DNA from: Cryptomeria japonica
Lineage: Eukaryota; Streptophyta; Pinopsida; Cupressales; Cupressaceae
Assembly: GCF_030272615.1 (NCBI RefSeq)
Contig: NC_081411.1
Location: forward strand, 826,514,397-826,578,396
Length of the DNA: 64,000 nucleotides
Reading direction: 5' to 3'
The position numbers and the translations under genes are program-made. Below are positions 1 to 12,367 of this stretch, in pieces. Numbering within the stretch: the first letter of the stretch is position 1; every line of letters starts with the position of its first letter. Below the pieces are notes generated by a model. It was given only the letters and a program-made list of their open reading frames with translations. It had not been told where the DNA came from and ran no database searches.

Positions 1-381
1 AGGATCTTTCTGTCAGATATGTAACATCCAATGACTAAATGTTTTCTTTATAAATGCTTATTTTTCTTAATTATCATCTGAGTGTGAATTATAATTTATA
101 TCTGTGTGGAAGAAGAAGATACAAGCTGAAGACTCGTGCGCAAGTAAATTTTGTAAAAGAAAGCAAGCAAGCATTATCTTGAATGACATGGAAACAAGCT
201 CATCAATTGCCTAAAAGAGAGCAATTGGAGACAAGTAGAGGAAAGTCTTAAAGGGTGATAAATACATAGAGAATATGCAATACAAACAAACAATGTCTGG
301 AGTGTGTGATGTAATGTCTCTAATTTATGTTGGGAGGGACTAATTGATTTTGGAGTTCCTGCGAAACCTATTGGGCCATGC

Positions 382-951
382 TTGGAGGAAATCAATGTGT
401 TCATGAAAGGACCACCATTTTTCTATTATAAAAATGATATTTTTGCACCGAAGGATATTTGGAAGGCAATATCTGAAAATTTCTATAGTGTGGAACCAGA
501 GTTGGCAGACTGGAAGTACTTTTCAGCTTCTAGAAGACCAAGAGGTCATGTACACAATCTCCCAATAGAAGGGCGATTTCAAGCATTACCTCTCCCCCCC
601 ATGACTATGTAGGAAGAACTTCCTTAGACAAAAGACTATTGGCCTCTATGGGATCAAAGAAAAAATTGAATTGCTAGAATGTAGACAATGTGGTGGTGTC
701 CTTCATGAAGAACTCTGCACTATAATTGAAAATTGACAAGGGAAACTGCAAGATAGTGAATAGAAATACATTCTTGAAAAGTAGGAAGAATGGATCTTGG
801 TTTGGGTGAGGCTAGGTCAGGTGGCTCCTATAGAGGTTGATGAGATAGAAATCATATTAGGATTTGAAAAATATCACACTCGTGGAGCTTCATGTGCGAC
901 TGATCGATTGCACTATTTGGGAAATGCATTCCAAATAGATACAGTTGCATA
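382..951 (+). pseudogene. DRM-type cytosine-5 DNA methyltransferase fragment (left arm)
   Basis: Seen: an open piece at 382-612 contains GPPFFYYKND, DIWKAISENFYSVEPEL and KYFSASRRPRGHVHNLPIEG. After stops, a second piece at 797-951 contains GQVAPIEVDEIEIILGFEKY, HTRGAS and GNAFQIDTVAYHLSV. Known: these blocks match the N-terminal part of the catalytic domain of plant DRM methyltransferases, which perform de novo cytosine methylation in RNA-directed DNA methylation and have rearranged motifs (VI-IX-X before I). The stretch between the pieces still reads as relic coding (KDYWPLWDQRKKLN) but with stops and frame changes. There is no start codon, no catalytic completeness and no obvious intron, so this is a decayed fragment, possibly from a processed copy. 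Confidence 0.82.
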
Positions 952-962
952 CCATTTATCTG

Positions 963-1587
963 TATGCAACAGTATCTATTTGGAATGCATTACCCAAACA
1001 ACGCAATCGATTAGTCACACACGAAGTTCCACGAGTGTGATCTTTTTCAAATCCTAATATGAATTCTATCTCGTCAACCTCTAGAGGAGCCACCTGACCT
1101 GGCCCCACCCAAACCAAGATCCATTCTTCCCACTTTTCAAGAATGCATTTCTATTCACTATCTTTCAATTTCCCTCGTGAATTTTCAATTATACTACAAA
1201 GTTCTTCACGAAGGACACCACCACATAGTCTATAGTCTAGTAATTCAATTTTTTTCTTTTATCCCATGGAGGCCAATAGTCCTTTGTCTAAGAAAGTGCT
1301 TCCTCAATAGTCATGGGGGGGAGAGGTAATGCTTGAAATCACCCTTCTATTGTGAGATTGTTTACATAACCTCTTGGTCTTCTGGAAGCTGAAAAGTACT
1401 TCGAGTTCGCCAACTCTGATTCCACACTATAGAAATTGTTGGATATTGCCTTCCAAATATCTTTCGATGCAAAAGCATCATTCTCATAATAGAAAAAAGG
1501 TGGACCTTGCATGAACACATTGATTTCTCCAAGCATGGCCCAATAGGTTTCCAATGAACTCCAAAACAAGTTAGTCCCTCCGGACAT
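963..1587 (-). pseudogene. DRM-type methyltransferase fragment (right arm, inverted)
   Basis: On the minus strand this repeats the left-arm fragment. A frame at 1339-1587 reads GEINVFMQGPPFFYYEND, DIWKAISNNFYSVESEL, KYFSASRRPRGYVNNLTIEG. Further relic coding runs to the hairpin centre at 963 (DYWPPWDKRKK, then the GNAFQ region). The two arms differ by scattered substitutions, and neither is a simple extension of the other. A TGA follows TIEG where the left arm reads GRFQ, and other stops are not shared, so decay has continued independently in each arm since the inversion formed. No intact enzyme can be made. Confidence 0.8.
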
Positions 1588-1916
1588 AAATTAGAGACGT
1601 CACATCACACACTCTAGACATTGTTTGTTTGTATTGCATACTCTCTATGTATTTATCACCCTTTAACACTTTCCTCTTCTTTTCTCCAATTGCTCTCTTC
1701 TAGGCAACTGATGAGATTGTTTCCATGTCATTCAAGATAATGCTTGCTTACTTTCTTTTATGAAATTTACTTGCACATGAGTCTTCATCTTGTATCTTCT
1801 ACTTCCGCATAGATATAAATTTTAATTCATGCTTAGATGATAATTAAATAAAATAAGCATTTGTAAAGAAAATATTTAGTCATTGGATGTTACATAGTAT
1901 ATGACGGAAAGATCCT

Positions 1917-2869
1917 AGATCCAATTCTTGGAGAAAGGAAACATCATTGATAATTTTTTTTCAAATAACACTGAATCAAATAAATTAAAAATGTTTCATG
2001 TAATTTTTAAAAGTAGAACTCATGCAATGCTTTCAGGCACCAATGGCAAAGCCGTCTGACCCACAAAATTATCCATAATAAAATAAATCACTATAATAGG
2101 CTATTATAAAGAATCTATACAAAAATATGAAAGAACATTAAATTTCCATTACAAACCCATAAACCATTAAAGAGTGAAAATAGATATAAATTTGTAAATG
2201 TCTCCCTACAAACACCACAACCATAACCAAAACCAAAAATATTCTTACCCACAAAAACTAAGTAGTTGGTGAGTTGCAAGTCTACAACATCTCTTAGATG
2301 ATTGAACCATTTTTTAATTTTGTTCTTCTAATTAGTCAATGGATTTAGTTGCATGTACAAGTTTTCTATTTGAAGCCTTTCGTTTCCGTCTACATCATTC
2401 TTCATGTCTATAATATTGGATAGTTGTACAATTTGTGATGCTATAATATCTATGTGACCCTTAATATCCTTAGTATATTTAGGCCATTGCCTTTAAAAAA
2501 TGTATGGCGTCACTACATCTTTTACACTTCTCTAAAAAGAAAATTATGCTTTCTTGTAGTTGGATATGTGTTGCTACACATCTAATCACCAAAGCTTCTA
2601 GTCTTTTCTCTTCCACCTTTTCTCTACATCCTTCAATTAAACTTTGGCTTCCAATTTGAAATAATCTTCATTAAATCCATTAAGCATCAATTTTTTTTTT
2701 CTCTGCACTTGACAAAGACTCATCCAAAAATACTTCTATAAGTCCTTCATGGAGGACTTTCATTGCATCATTAATAAGTTATGATCCCTATATTAGAAAC
2801 AAATCGTATGCAAGGGAGACAATCACTTAAGGTCCATCTGATCTCGAGACATTGATGCCTACTTTAGCA
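1917..2869. other. AT-rich stretch without a supported gene
   Basis: No long reading frame or recognisable domain. The stretch 2330-2700 has the look of an eroded minus-strand coding remnant of a repetitive element, but no motif supports a family. No tandem repeat or hairpin stands out. Confidence 0.4.
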
Positions 2870-3575
2870 TGTCACATCCTGAATTGACAAGACTAGGATG
2901 CCTTAGGTGCCCTGGTACTCGTGTTTGGGACCCAAAATATGACCCCTCATTTCTTGCCTCATGTGTGAGAAAAAATTCAAACAATTTATGTATGATTACA
3001 TATAAAGGAAGCCTACCCTGTCATTTGAAGGGGTCTACCTACAATTCAAGTGATCTCTTAATTATAAAATCAATTCAATTCCAAGTGAACAAGAAATCAA
3101 GCATTCATCAAGCATTGAAGGAGAATTCAAGTTAAATCACAACATTCATGATCAACAGTCTGCATGACATCCTAAAACCTCATGTGAGGATTCAAGAAAG
3201 ATTCATCAAGGTATCAAGTTCAATTTTAAGAATTTTTAGATTAGATCTAAAGGGGTCATTTTAAAGAGGGAGGAAGAGATCTTTTCCTAAAGATGTCTAT
3301 CTCCAAAAATAGAGGAGATATTTAATAAATATATCATATTTTAAATTAAGAAATGGGTAGGAGATTAAGAATACAAACCTTCCATATTGCACACTTCAAG
3401 GTATATTCAAACCTATTTGACCTAGGAAAGCCCCCATCAACAAACCTATTTTCATCATTTTGTGTGTAGGAAATTGATTTGGGAGTTATGTGTAAAGAAT
3501 TTGGCAAAGTAAACGATGACAATCAAACTCAAATTTTGATGGAATGAAAAGCAGAAGAGTAGGCCAATTCCATAC
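2870..3575 (+). repeat. Direct repeat copy 1, possibly LTR-derived
   Basis: The segment from about 2985 to 3575 recurs at 3987-4440 in the same orientation. Shared tracts include aaggaagcctaccctg, caattccaagtgaacaag, gaaagcccccatcaacaaac and caaactcaaattttgatgg. The first copy extends left to 2870, where it begins tgtcacatcctgaa, like a plant LTR start. Copy 1 also holds extra sequence around 3260-3390 that copy 2 lacks. The pair flanks a DRM hairpin. The family is unknown, and a terminal-repeat element with captured gene sequence is one reading. Confidence 0.55.
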
Positions 3576-3694
3576 ACCTTCCTTTACTATTTTAAAAATA
3601 TCATCAACCAAAATATTGTGCAACAGTAGTATGGAGTGCATTTCATCTATTTTATGCCCAAAGATTTCATCATGCCACTTTCTTTTCAAAGGTG

Positions 3695-3860
3695 ACTGAT
3701 CGATTGCGCTGTTTGGGTAATGCATTCCAAATAGATATAGTTGCATACCATTTATCTGTCTTGAAAGCCTTTTATCCTAATGGCATTAAATTAAAGTTCT
3801 CTCTATTTTTTGGTCATCTCCGGAGCAGAGGTTGCTTTGCATCGACCTGGGATACATTTA
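3695..3860 (+). pseudogene. DRM methyltransferase fragment, motif X to motif I
   Basis: Seen: the forward frame from 3695 gives TDRLRCLGNAFQIDIVAYHL and VLKAFYPNGIK. Then, across frame changes, an FSGIGG-like relic and AEVALHRPGIHLTCVV follow. Known: in DRM enzymes motif X precedes the S-adenosylmethionine-binding motif I, so this order separates DRM from MET1- and CMT-type methyltransferases, where motif I comes first. The fragment overlaps the end of the piece in the 1-1916 repeat by roughly 20 codons and continues it, so the two loci tile along one parental gene. It is broken by frameshifts and not functional. Confidence 0.78.
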
Positions 3861-3985
3861 ACTTGTGTTGTATATGCGGAAATATGTATCCTAGGTCGAT
3901 GCAATGTAACCTCTGCTCCACCAATACCAGATAGAAGAGAAAGTGCTTTAATTTAAAATCATCAGGATAAAATGCTTTCAAGACA
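3757..3985. repeat. Inverted repeat over DRM motif I
   Basis: The left arm (3757-3860, tgtcttgaaagc... to ...gggatacattta) pairs with the right arm (3881-3985, aatatgtatcctagg... to ...gctttcaagaca) around a 20-nt loop. On the minus strand the right arm carries a better preserved motif I relic (LSLLSGIGGAEV type) than the left arm. This is a second, independent fold-back made from the same gene as the repeat at 1-1916. Confidence 0.85.
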
Positions 3986-3986
3986 T

Positions 3987-4440
3987 ATATTATGTATAAA
4001 AGGAAGCCTACCCTGCCATTTGAAGGGGTTTACCTACAATTCAAGTCATCTCTTAATTATAAAATCAACTCAATTCCAAGTGAACAAGCAATCAAGGATT
4101 CATCAAGCATTGAAGGAGAATTCAAGTTAACTCACACCATTCTACATGACATCTTAAAACCTTGTGTCAAGATTCAAGAAAGATTCATAAAGGTATCATG
4201 TTACATTTTAAGAATTTTTAGGTTAGATCTATCCTTTCCCTCAAAAGGAAAACATTATACTTCAAGGTTAATTCACAACCCGAGGTTTGACTTAGGAAAG
4301 CCCCCATCAACAAACCTATTTTTCATCATTTTGTATGTAGGAAACTGATTTAGGAGTTACATGTGAAGAATTTGGAAAAGTAAATGATAATCAAACTCAA
4401 ATTTTGATGGCATGAAAAGCATAAGAGTGGGTCATTTCAC
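3987..4440 (+). repeat. Direct repeat copy 2
   Basis: Second copy of the repeat at 2985-3575, starting with tatgtataaaaggaagcc and ending near gcataagagtgggtcattt. It is shorter because it lacks the 2870-2984 extension and an internal block. Together with copy 1 it brackets the DRM hairpin. Confidence 0.7.
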
Positions 4441-7038
<2,598 letters not shown>

Positions 7039-7053
7039 CAAGGAGGATCAAGC

Positions 7054-7100
7054 AATACCTTGACCGGTCATGTCTATTAGACATGACCGATCAAGATATT
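7054..7100. repeat. 47-bp near-perfect palindrome
   Basis: Arms 7054-7076 and 7078-7100, 23 bp each, separated by one base, match except at two positions (aatacCttgaCcggtcatgtcta versus its partner). It lies 18 bp downstream of the (TA)n tract, so the two together could extrude a cruciform. Confidence 0.85.
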
Positions 7101-7225
7101 ACTTGATTGCATCTTTTGAATTATCGTGTATTTATCAATCAGTGTATATCACTTAAGAAACCACTTGATACTTAATCGGCATGTCTATCATATGAAAGAC
7201 ATCCGATACTAGTTGGTATGTCTTA

Positions 7226-7355
7226 GTTAAGCCCGATAACAATCAATGTTCACAGTTAATATATTAACCGATATTAATCAGAGTGCATTGGTTAAGCCCG
7301 ATAACAATCAGTGTTCATAGTTAATATGTTAACCAATATTAATCAGAGTGCATTG
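7226..7355. repeat. Two-copy 65-bp tandem repeat
   Basis: gttaagcccgataacaatca begins copy 1 (7226-7290) and copy 2 (7291-7355), and both end in agagtgcattg. Flanking sequence at 7150-7440 repeats shorter pieces of the same unit (accgatatyaatca), suggesting an older, partly decayed array. Confidence 0.85.
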
Positions 7356-8081
7356 GTTTTAATGTAAACCGATACCAATCAGTATTTTGTGTTATGAGAT
7401 TTACAACCAATGATTATCGGTAGTTAAGCATTGATTGAACTTTGCAAGTATGGTTGAATATATGCAAATTTAAGAATGATCATCAAATGAAGGAACAATA
7501 GCTTGAAGTTTTCATCATAGTTTATCGATAGGATAGATGATTGAATGAGAGACTTCATTTATCTTACCGAGGCTATCATGCATTAACAGGATAGAGGGAC
7601 CTTATATCAAATTAAGGAAGGCATGAGAGTGATATATGTATTAGTATAATTATTATACTTTTTGAATATTTATCCTTAGTATAATATTGGAAATAGTATC
7701 TTATACTAATTAGGGAGTCATAATTAGGATATTATTTTCCCATTTTTAATTGTTGATCTCATTATTTAAGACACAAATGATTTTCATCATTTCTTTTCTT
7801 TATGTGGAATATATATCTAATGTAATTATTCATATTTTTAATAAGAAAATAAATTTATTGTAGTAATCATGTGGTTTTTTAATTTTACATCTTGTTTAAG
7901 AGAAAGTATTGAAGATCGTAACTCTAACATGGCTTTATTTTGGATGAGTAACAAAATTCCTCTATTATTTATCCTATGATAGATGTTCATACCTTGTTCA
8001 AAAACTTCCAATTTTTGTGAGGCAGTCTGTCAAATGGTCGGCGTGCCATTTAAAATCTCCCATTTTTGCACAGGTTAGGGG
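7356..8081. other. AT-rich stretch without a supported gene
   Basis: I see no domain, RNA gene or delimited repeat. The 7360-7440 part continues the decayed satellite-like units of the preceding tandem repeat. Confidence 0.4.
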
Positions 8082-8639
8082 ATGTTGACAGAGTTTTACA
8101 CCTATGCCCACACCAATGGAGAATCAAAAGCTTTTCTTGGGATCACCATTGCAAGGCTCTTTATCTTGCTTTGCTCGGGATCACCATTCATTTCTAGTAG
8201 GAGTCGAGCATTGATTTCGAATAGATATGATCTCTATTCAGAAAATTCTCTAACTGTAGATCCGGATGTAGAGTTAGTTTCATATTCCCCAGATGCTAAT
8301 CAAGCGTATCCATATCCAATGGTGGAGGGGCAAGCAGATCTGCCAGAAGTGGATCTAGTTGGATATGAAAATGTTATTGATACTGCAGTTATCCACCCAG
8401 TAGAACCATCAACATTCGAACGATTGAGCGGATTGCTATAGATGGGTAGCAAACCACCTTCTCTTATGACTAAACTCTTCTATAAATTTGATCTTCTTCA
8501 ACTCACCTCTACCCGTCCCATGCCCCTTCCCCCATCCCTCTCTCCTCTGCGGGTCCGCTTCGAGACCTGGATGACCCAGAAAAAATCAATTGTGGCATTA
8601 TGCAGACACAACCTCGATACAGTTGCTAGGGTTTGACAG
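8082..8639 (+). pseudogene. Unknown 185-codon frame with one TAG
   Basis: An ATG at 8082 opens a frame that reads to a TAG at 8439-8441 and continues in the same frame from an ATG at 8442 to a stop near 8639. The middle is acidic and proline-rich (VDPDVELVSYSPDANQAYPY, PEVDLVGYENVID), and the second part is basic. I recognise no family. It sits just upstream of a CACTA-like terminus, so it could be a captured gene fragment or an eroded element gene. Base composition is less AT-rich than its surroundings, which mildly supports a coding past. Confidence 0.35.
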
Positions 8640-8749
8640 AGGTGGAATTGTGGGCAGGAGTATGCTGCTAGGGTGGTAACGTGAGAATGGGAAGAGGCCG
8701 TGAAAATGATTTGAAATGTCTTGGTCCTTTTTTTTTTAACTAATGCTTG

Positions 8750-8956
8750 TTGTCGTCGGAATTTCGACGAATGCAGGCACTTTTTGTAAAAAATAGAAAT
8801 GTCATTGCCAATTCCTTCTCTACCGAAAACATATATTGAATTATAGTCGGAATTCTGATGAATGCGGGAAATTTTTCAAAAAAAATACAAATTTGTTCAC
8901 AATATACCTTCTCCGTCGGAAATCGCCGTTGAAATTTTAGGGCAAATGTATTAGTG
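8750..8956. mobile_element. CACTA-like transposon terminus (right end)
   Basis: Short repeats gtcggaatttcgacga (about 8756), gtcggaattctgatga (about 8850) and gtcggaaatcgccg (about 8926) are spaced toward a terminal ...gtattagtg at 8956. Plant CACTA elements end in TAGTG and often carry subterminal GTCGGAA-type repeats. I found no matching CACTA start, so only one end is supported. Confidence 0.45.
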
Positions 8957-9934
8957 TAGGAGAATCATTTTCATCCTACCGAAGGCCGACATAGGAGAAA
9001 CTATATCCCGAAGAGAAAATTAGGTCCAAGGTTTAGACAGACCCATTTTAAGACCACCCAAAGAGGGAGGTTAGGAGCTCCACGCCCCTGTCCTACCCTA
9101 TTTTGAGGCTTGTACAAGGTCACAGGGTGATGCAAGGGCTAAAACATGAGGAGATTAGGAAGAATGATGTAGAAAGGGTTCCCAATTGAGTAGCGAGATG
9201 CAGTCGCTAAGGTGAGGACCTAAAACTTAGTCAAAATTGAAAGGGTCGCGATTTTATGACGCTACAGATATACCCAAAAAATTTCTTCAAAAAATGCCTT
9301 AGGAAATGTTTTGGTAATATGTACATGGTGCTTTGTTAAAAAAGTGGCATTTCTTAACTTATACTCATTTGCCATATTTTACATGATGACAAAATTGACT
9401 TATCTGTAATAGTATTTCTAGTTACTTAAAGAGGAAAAATATTCTTATAAATTACCTTTAAGTAGGCAAGACTTGTGTCCTAGTGCACCTTTGCAAAAGT
9501 TAGTATGTGAATTTGACATTCAAACTAAATGTATAACTCTTCAACTTCATCTCCAATAGATGACACCTTCATCTTTTGAACCACATTTTCTACCTTAGTG
9601 AGAATACTAGTAATAGATGCTAGCCTTAGGCTCACCAATTTCCTTACCTTACTAATCTCCCATTTGATGTGCTTTTTTTATCTAAGATTTGTTTTAGCTG
9701 AGTATGCATGTTTTTAATTTGTGCTCTTGTAGCACCATCCTTGTCCTTCATGGGATCATAGGTGTTCACCAATTGAGTTATTTGAGACTCAATATAGTCT
9801 ATTTGATCCTTTACGCTTTTACTTCAAAAAAAACTGATACAATGTTGTGGCATCCTCTAAGCAAATTTTTAATGCTTTTAATATTTTCTAGCAAAGTAAA
9901 TAATGCTTTAGCACATCTATCAAAGACATCAATT
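8957..9934. other. Host sequence left of element A, no supported gene
   Basis: No convincing gene. The stretch 9530-9934 reads on the minus strand like a broken coiled-coil or repetitive-element remnant (KDQIDYIESQITQ type text with stops). The same host sequence should resume at 29232 beyond element A. Confidence 0.35.
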
Positions 9935-9939
9935 AATCT

Positions 9940-10374
9940 TGTTGGTGTCAATTATGTCTCATAATTACACTTTACTTAAGTTGACTTAGGGTAATGCATT
10001 TCACAGTAGTTTGGATATGATACACTTAGGGAAGTGTGCACATAGGGATAATGCATGTAGGAGAATTTCTACCTTTTGTGGTCTTATCTTGTTATTACAT
10101 TACACATTGGGTGCGTGGTCCACCTCTTGTGAAATATTTTATTATTTTTCCTACTTACCCTCATTTCTCATTGAGCTACATGTCATGATTGTGTGCTCAC
10201 CTATCCATATGGCCTTGTCTTTGTAAGTAGGCTCATCTTATATTGTATGTAACGATCCCATTGATAGTATTTGCATATTGATTAGAATACAATTTATTCT
10301 TATCAAATATTTTGTCTCTCTCTTGTGCTCTTCATTGTGCTCTAGATCTTGGTTATATTCGACAAATTCTTACA
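9940..10374 (+). repeat. 5' LTR of element A
   Basis: Begins tgttggtgtcaatt and ends caaattcttaca, giving TG...CA termini. Homologous copies are at 28789, 44635 and 52188. Confidence 0.9.
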
Positions 10375-10387
10375 TGGTATCAGAGCC
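10375..10387 (+). other. Primer-binding site of element A
   Basis: TGGTATCAGAGCC abuts the LTR and matches the 3' end of initiator methionine tRNA, the usual primer of plant Copia elements. Confidence 0.92.
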
Positions 10388-12367
10388 ATTGGAGCTTCAT
10401 TGAGTAGTCTTTGTTGAGAGATTTTGGACCATTCATTTTTTAGATCTAGGGTGCAACACATTTTGGGAGCGTCCTTTCAACCTTACTATTGTATTTAGGA
10501 GGTTGTTTCTATGAATTTTGATTACAAATACGCCAATATTCGAGTAAAATTATTTTGTAGCAATTTTTTTTAAGTCGGAGGGCCATTAGACGCCCACCCG
10601 AACAGCAACTCATATAAATTTATTTCTATTATTATTTTATTTCTGTGCATTGTTTTCATATCTGGGATATTCAATTGTTTTGGATGAAAAATTATTTGTT
10701 CGAGACCATTTATATTATTCAGGGCAAAATATTAGATTGCAACATTTATATTTACTTCGGACTCTAGAGAGTTTGCAAATCTGTTGTATATTGTTGCACA
10801 TACTTTTGCATACTGGTATGATCACTTTTGTAGATAGCATTGATTATTGCCCTTATTCTGGTTTTTCTAGGCTCATTTCATTGAGCCAGTGGTTTCATTA
10901 CTTCTGTCCGTGGTGGACTGGGGACATCCAACTCATGGGATCATCCTCTTGATTGAGCATCTGATCGGATCATTTCCTTTGATTTTGCAGTTTCGTTATT
11001 TATTTCAGATTTGCGTCTTGATAGTTCATGAGGCGTGCCTATGAATTGTCATCGAATTGGCCTTGATGCGATCTAGCTTGGATTCTTTTTCAAAAGATCA
11101 GCATATATCATACTTGTAGAAAAAGGGCTTCTTATTATAATCGGCTCCATCAGATTCATCTACCTATCTGGAGGCAATTAGATATAGTTTACAAGCCATG
11201 TTTATTCATTTATATTGGGCGTGCTATTGCATTTGTATGTTGATCGTGAGAAATCCTTGAACCATATTGCAAAACACAAATCGTTGTCTATATCGGATTC
11301 TTGGTTCATATTGGTGACAATGCAATATTTGATCGGGCTCCTTTCATAATTTTGGTCGCAGCTTCTCCATGATAAAAGTGAGTTGTTTCGCAGTCCCATA
11401 GTGCTATTGGATCCTTGCCTTTCTTAAATTAGTCTTCAAATAGTGGCGTGTGCTATTTAGGATGATTCATTTGCTAGTAATGTGTTGGAAGAGTACTTCA
11501 TTTCACTGCCTGAACTTACTACCATTTGATAGGGTGGAGAAAATCTAATATTAATTCAGTGTCTTTTCTGCAGATTTTCCTTTGTAATATAGGGTGTGGG
11601 TTGAGGTGGTCCCATGTGGCCCCCATCCCCCTTTTATTTTTTAAAATGGAAAATAATTTTAAATTATTACCATGAAGTATATGTTGAAGATCAAGGAATA
11701 TCCATATGTAAGATATTTTTTTTTTGCCCCCCTCTTCATTTGCATTTTTAGTTTGATAGGCAATTTTCAAATGGTGATATCTTGGGCTTAGGACCTCCTT
11801 TTCCAGTGCAATTTTTTTTATTTGAGGTAAAATTTCATGCTCTCCACAGTGGTGGTGGTATTTTTTGATTTTGGTGGATAGATTTTTCAGAAATTTCAGT
11901 TTTTGACAACTATACCTGTCAAATCCTCATTTTTGCAGCTTCAGAGGCTTCATTCAAGCTCATACGACCTCGTTTTCAAGTGTCATTTTCTGAAAAGTGC
12001 ATAGTTTTTTGTCTAATTTCATGTGGTGCTATCATATTTTCACGATTTTGAGTAGAAATTGTACTTTTAGTATCATTTTTGGCCTATTTGGTACTTGTAA
12101 TATTCTTGGATCTTGGTTTAGATCTCTTGCGGTATTTGTTTGAGTCTCTTAAATCCTATTTGAGGTGGTTGTAAAATTGAAATCAGAAGTCCACCTTGCT
12201 TTGTTTTGCAAGTGGCCATTGTAATCGCATTAAGTATAAAGTGTCAAATCATCATTTTTTTTAATTTATTTTTTGGGAGGTGCAGGGGGTTCTTTGATTG
12301 AGTGAATTTGGGGGGTGAATTGTGTGATTGTGCCTCTCTTTTCCTTGTTTTCTTTCATTTTGTTTCT
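10388..12367 (+). other. Untranslated leader of element A
   Basis: About 2 kb between the primer site and Gag without a supported gene. Its second half (11780-12360) aligns by eye with the leader of element B (46230-46840), for example ggtacttgta, gagtctctt and ccaccttg. Confidence 0.65.

Larger units (their letters stand above)
1..1916. repeat. Giant inverted repeat with DRM fragments
   Basis: The left arm (1-951) reads almost entirely as the reverse complement of the right arm (963-1916). The start aggatctttctgtca pairs with the end of gacggaaagatcct, and the centre gttgcata/tatgcaac (944-951 and 963-970) leaves an 11-nt loop. Arm identity looks high, around nine in ten by eye. The left arm starts at the first base of the window, so the structure may extend further left. 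RNA read through it would fold into a roughly 950-bp hairpin. No transposase or target duplication is visible. It could be a fold-back element, or a tail-to-tail duplication that captured a gene piece. Confidence 0.9.
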
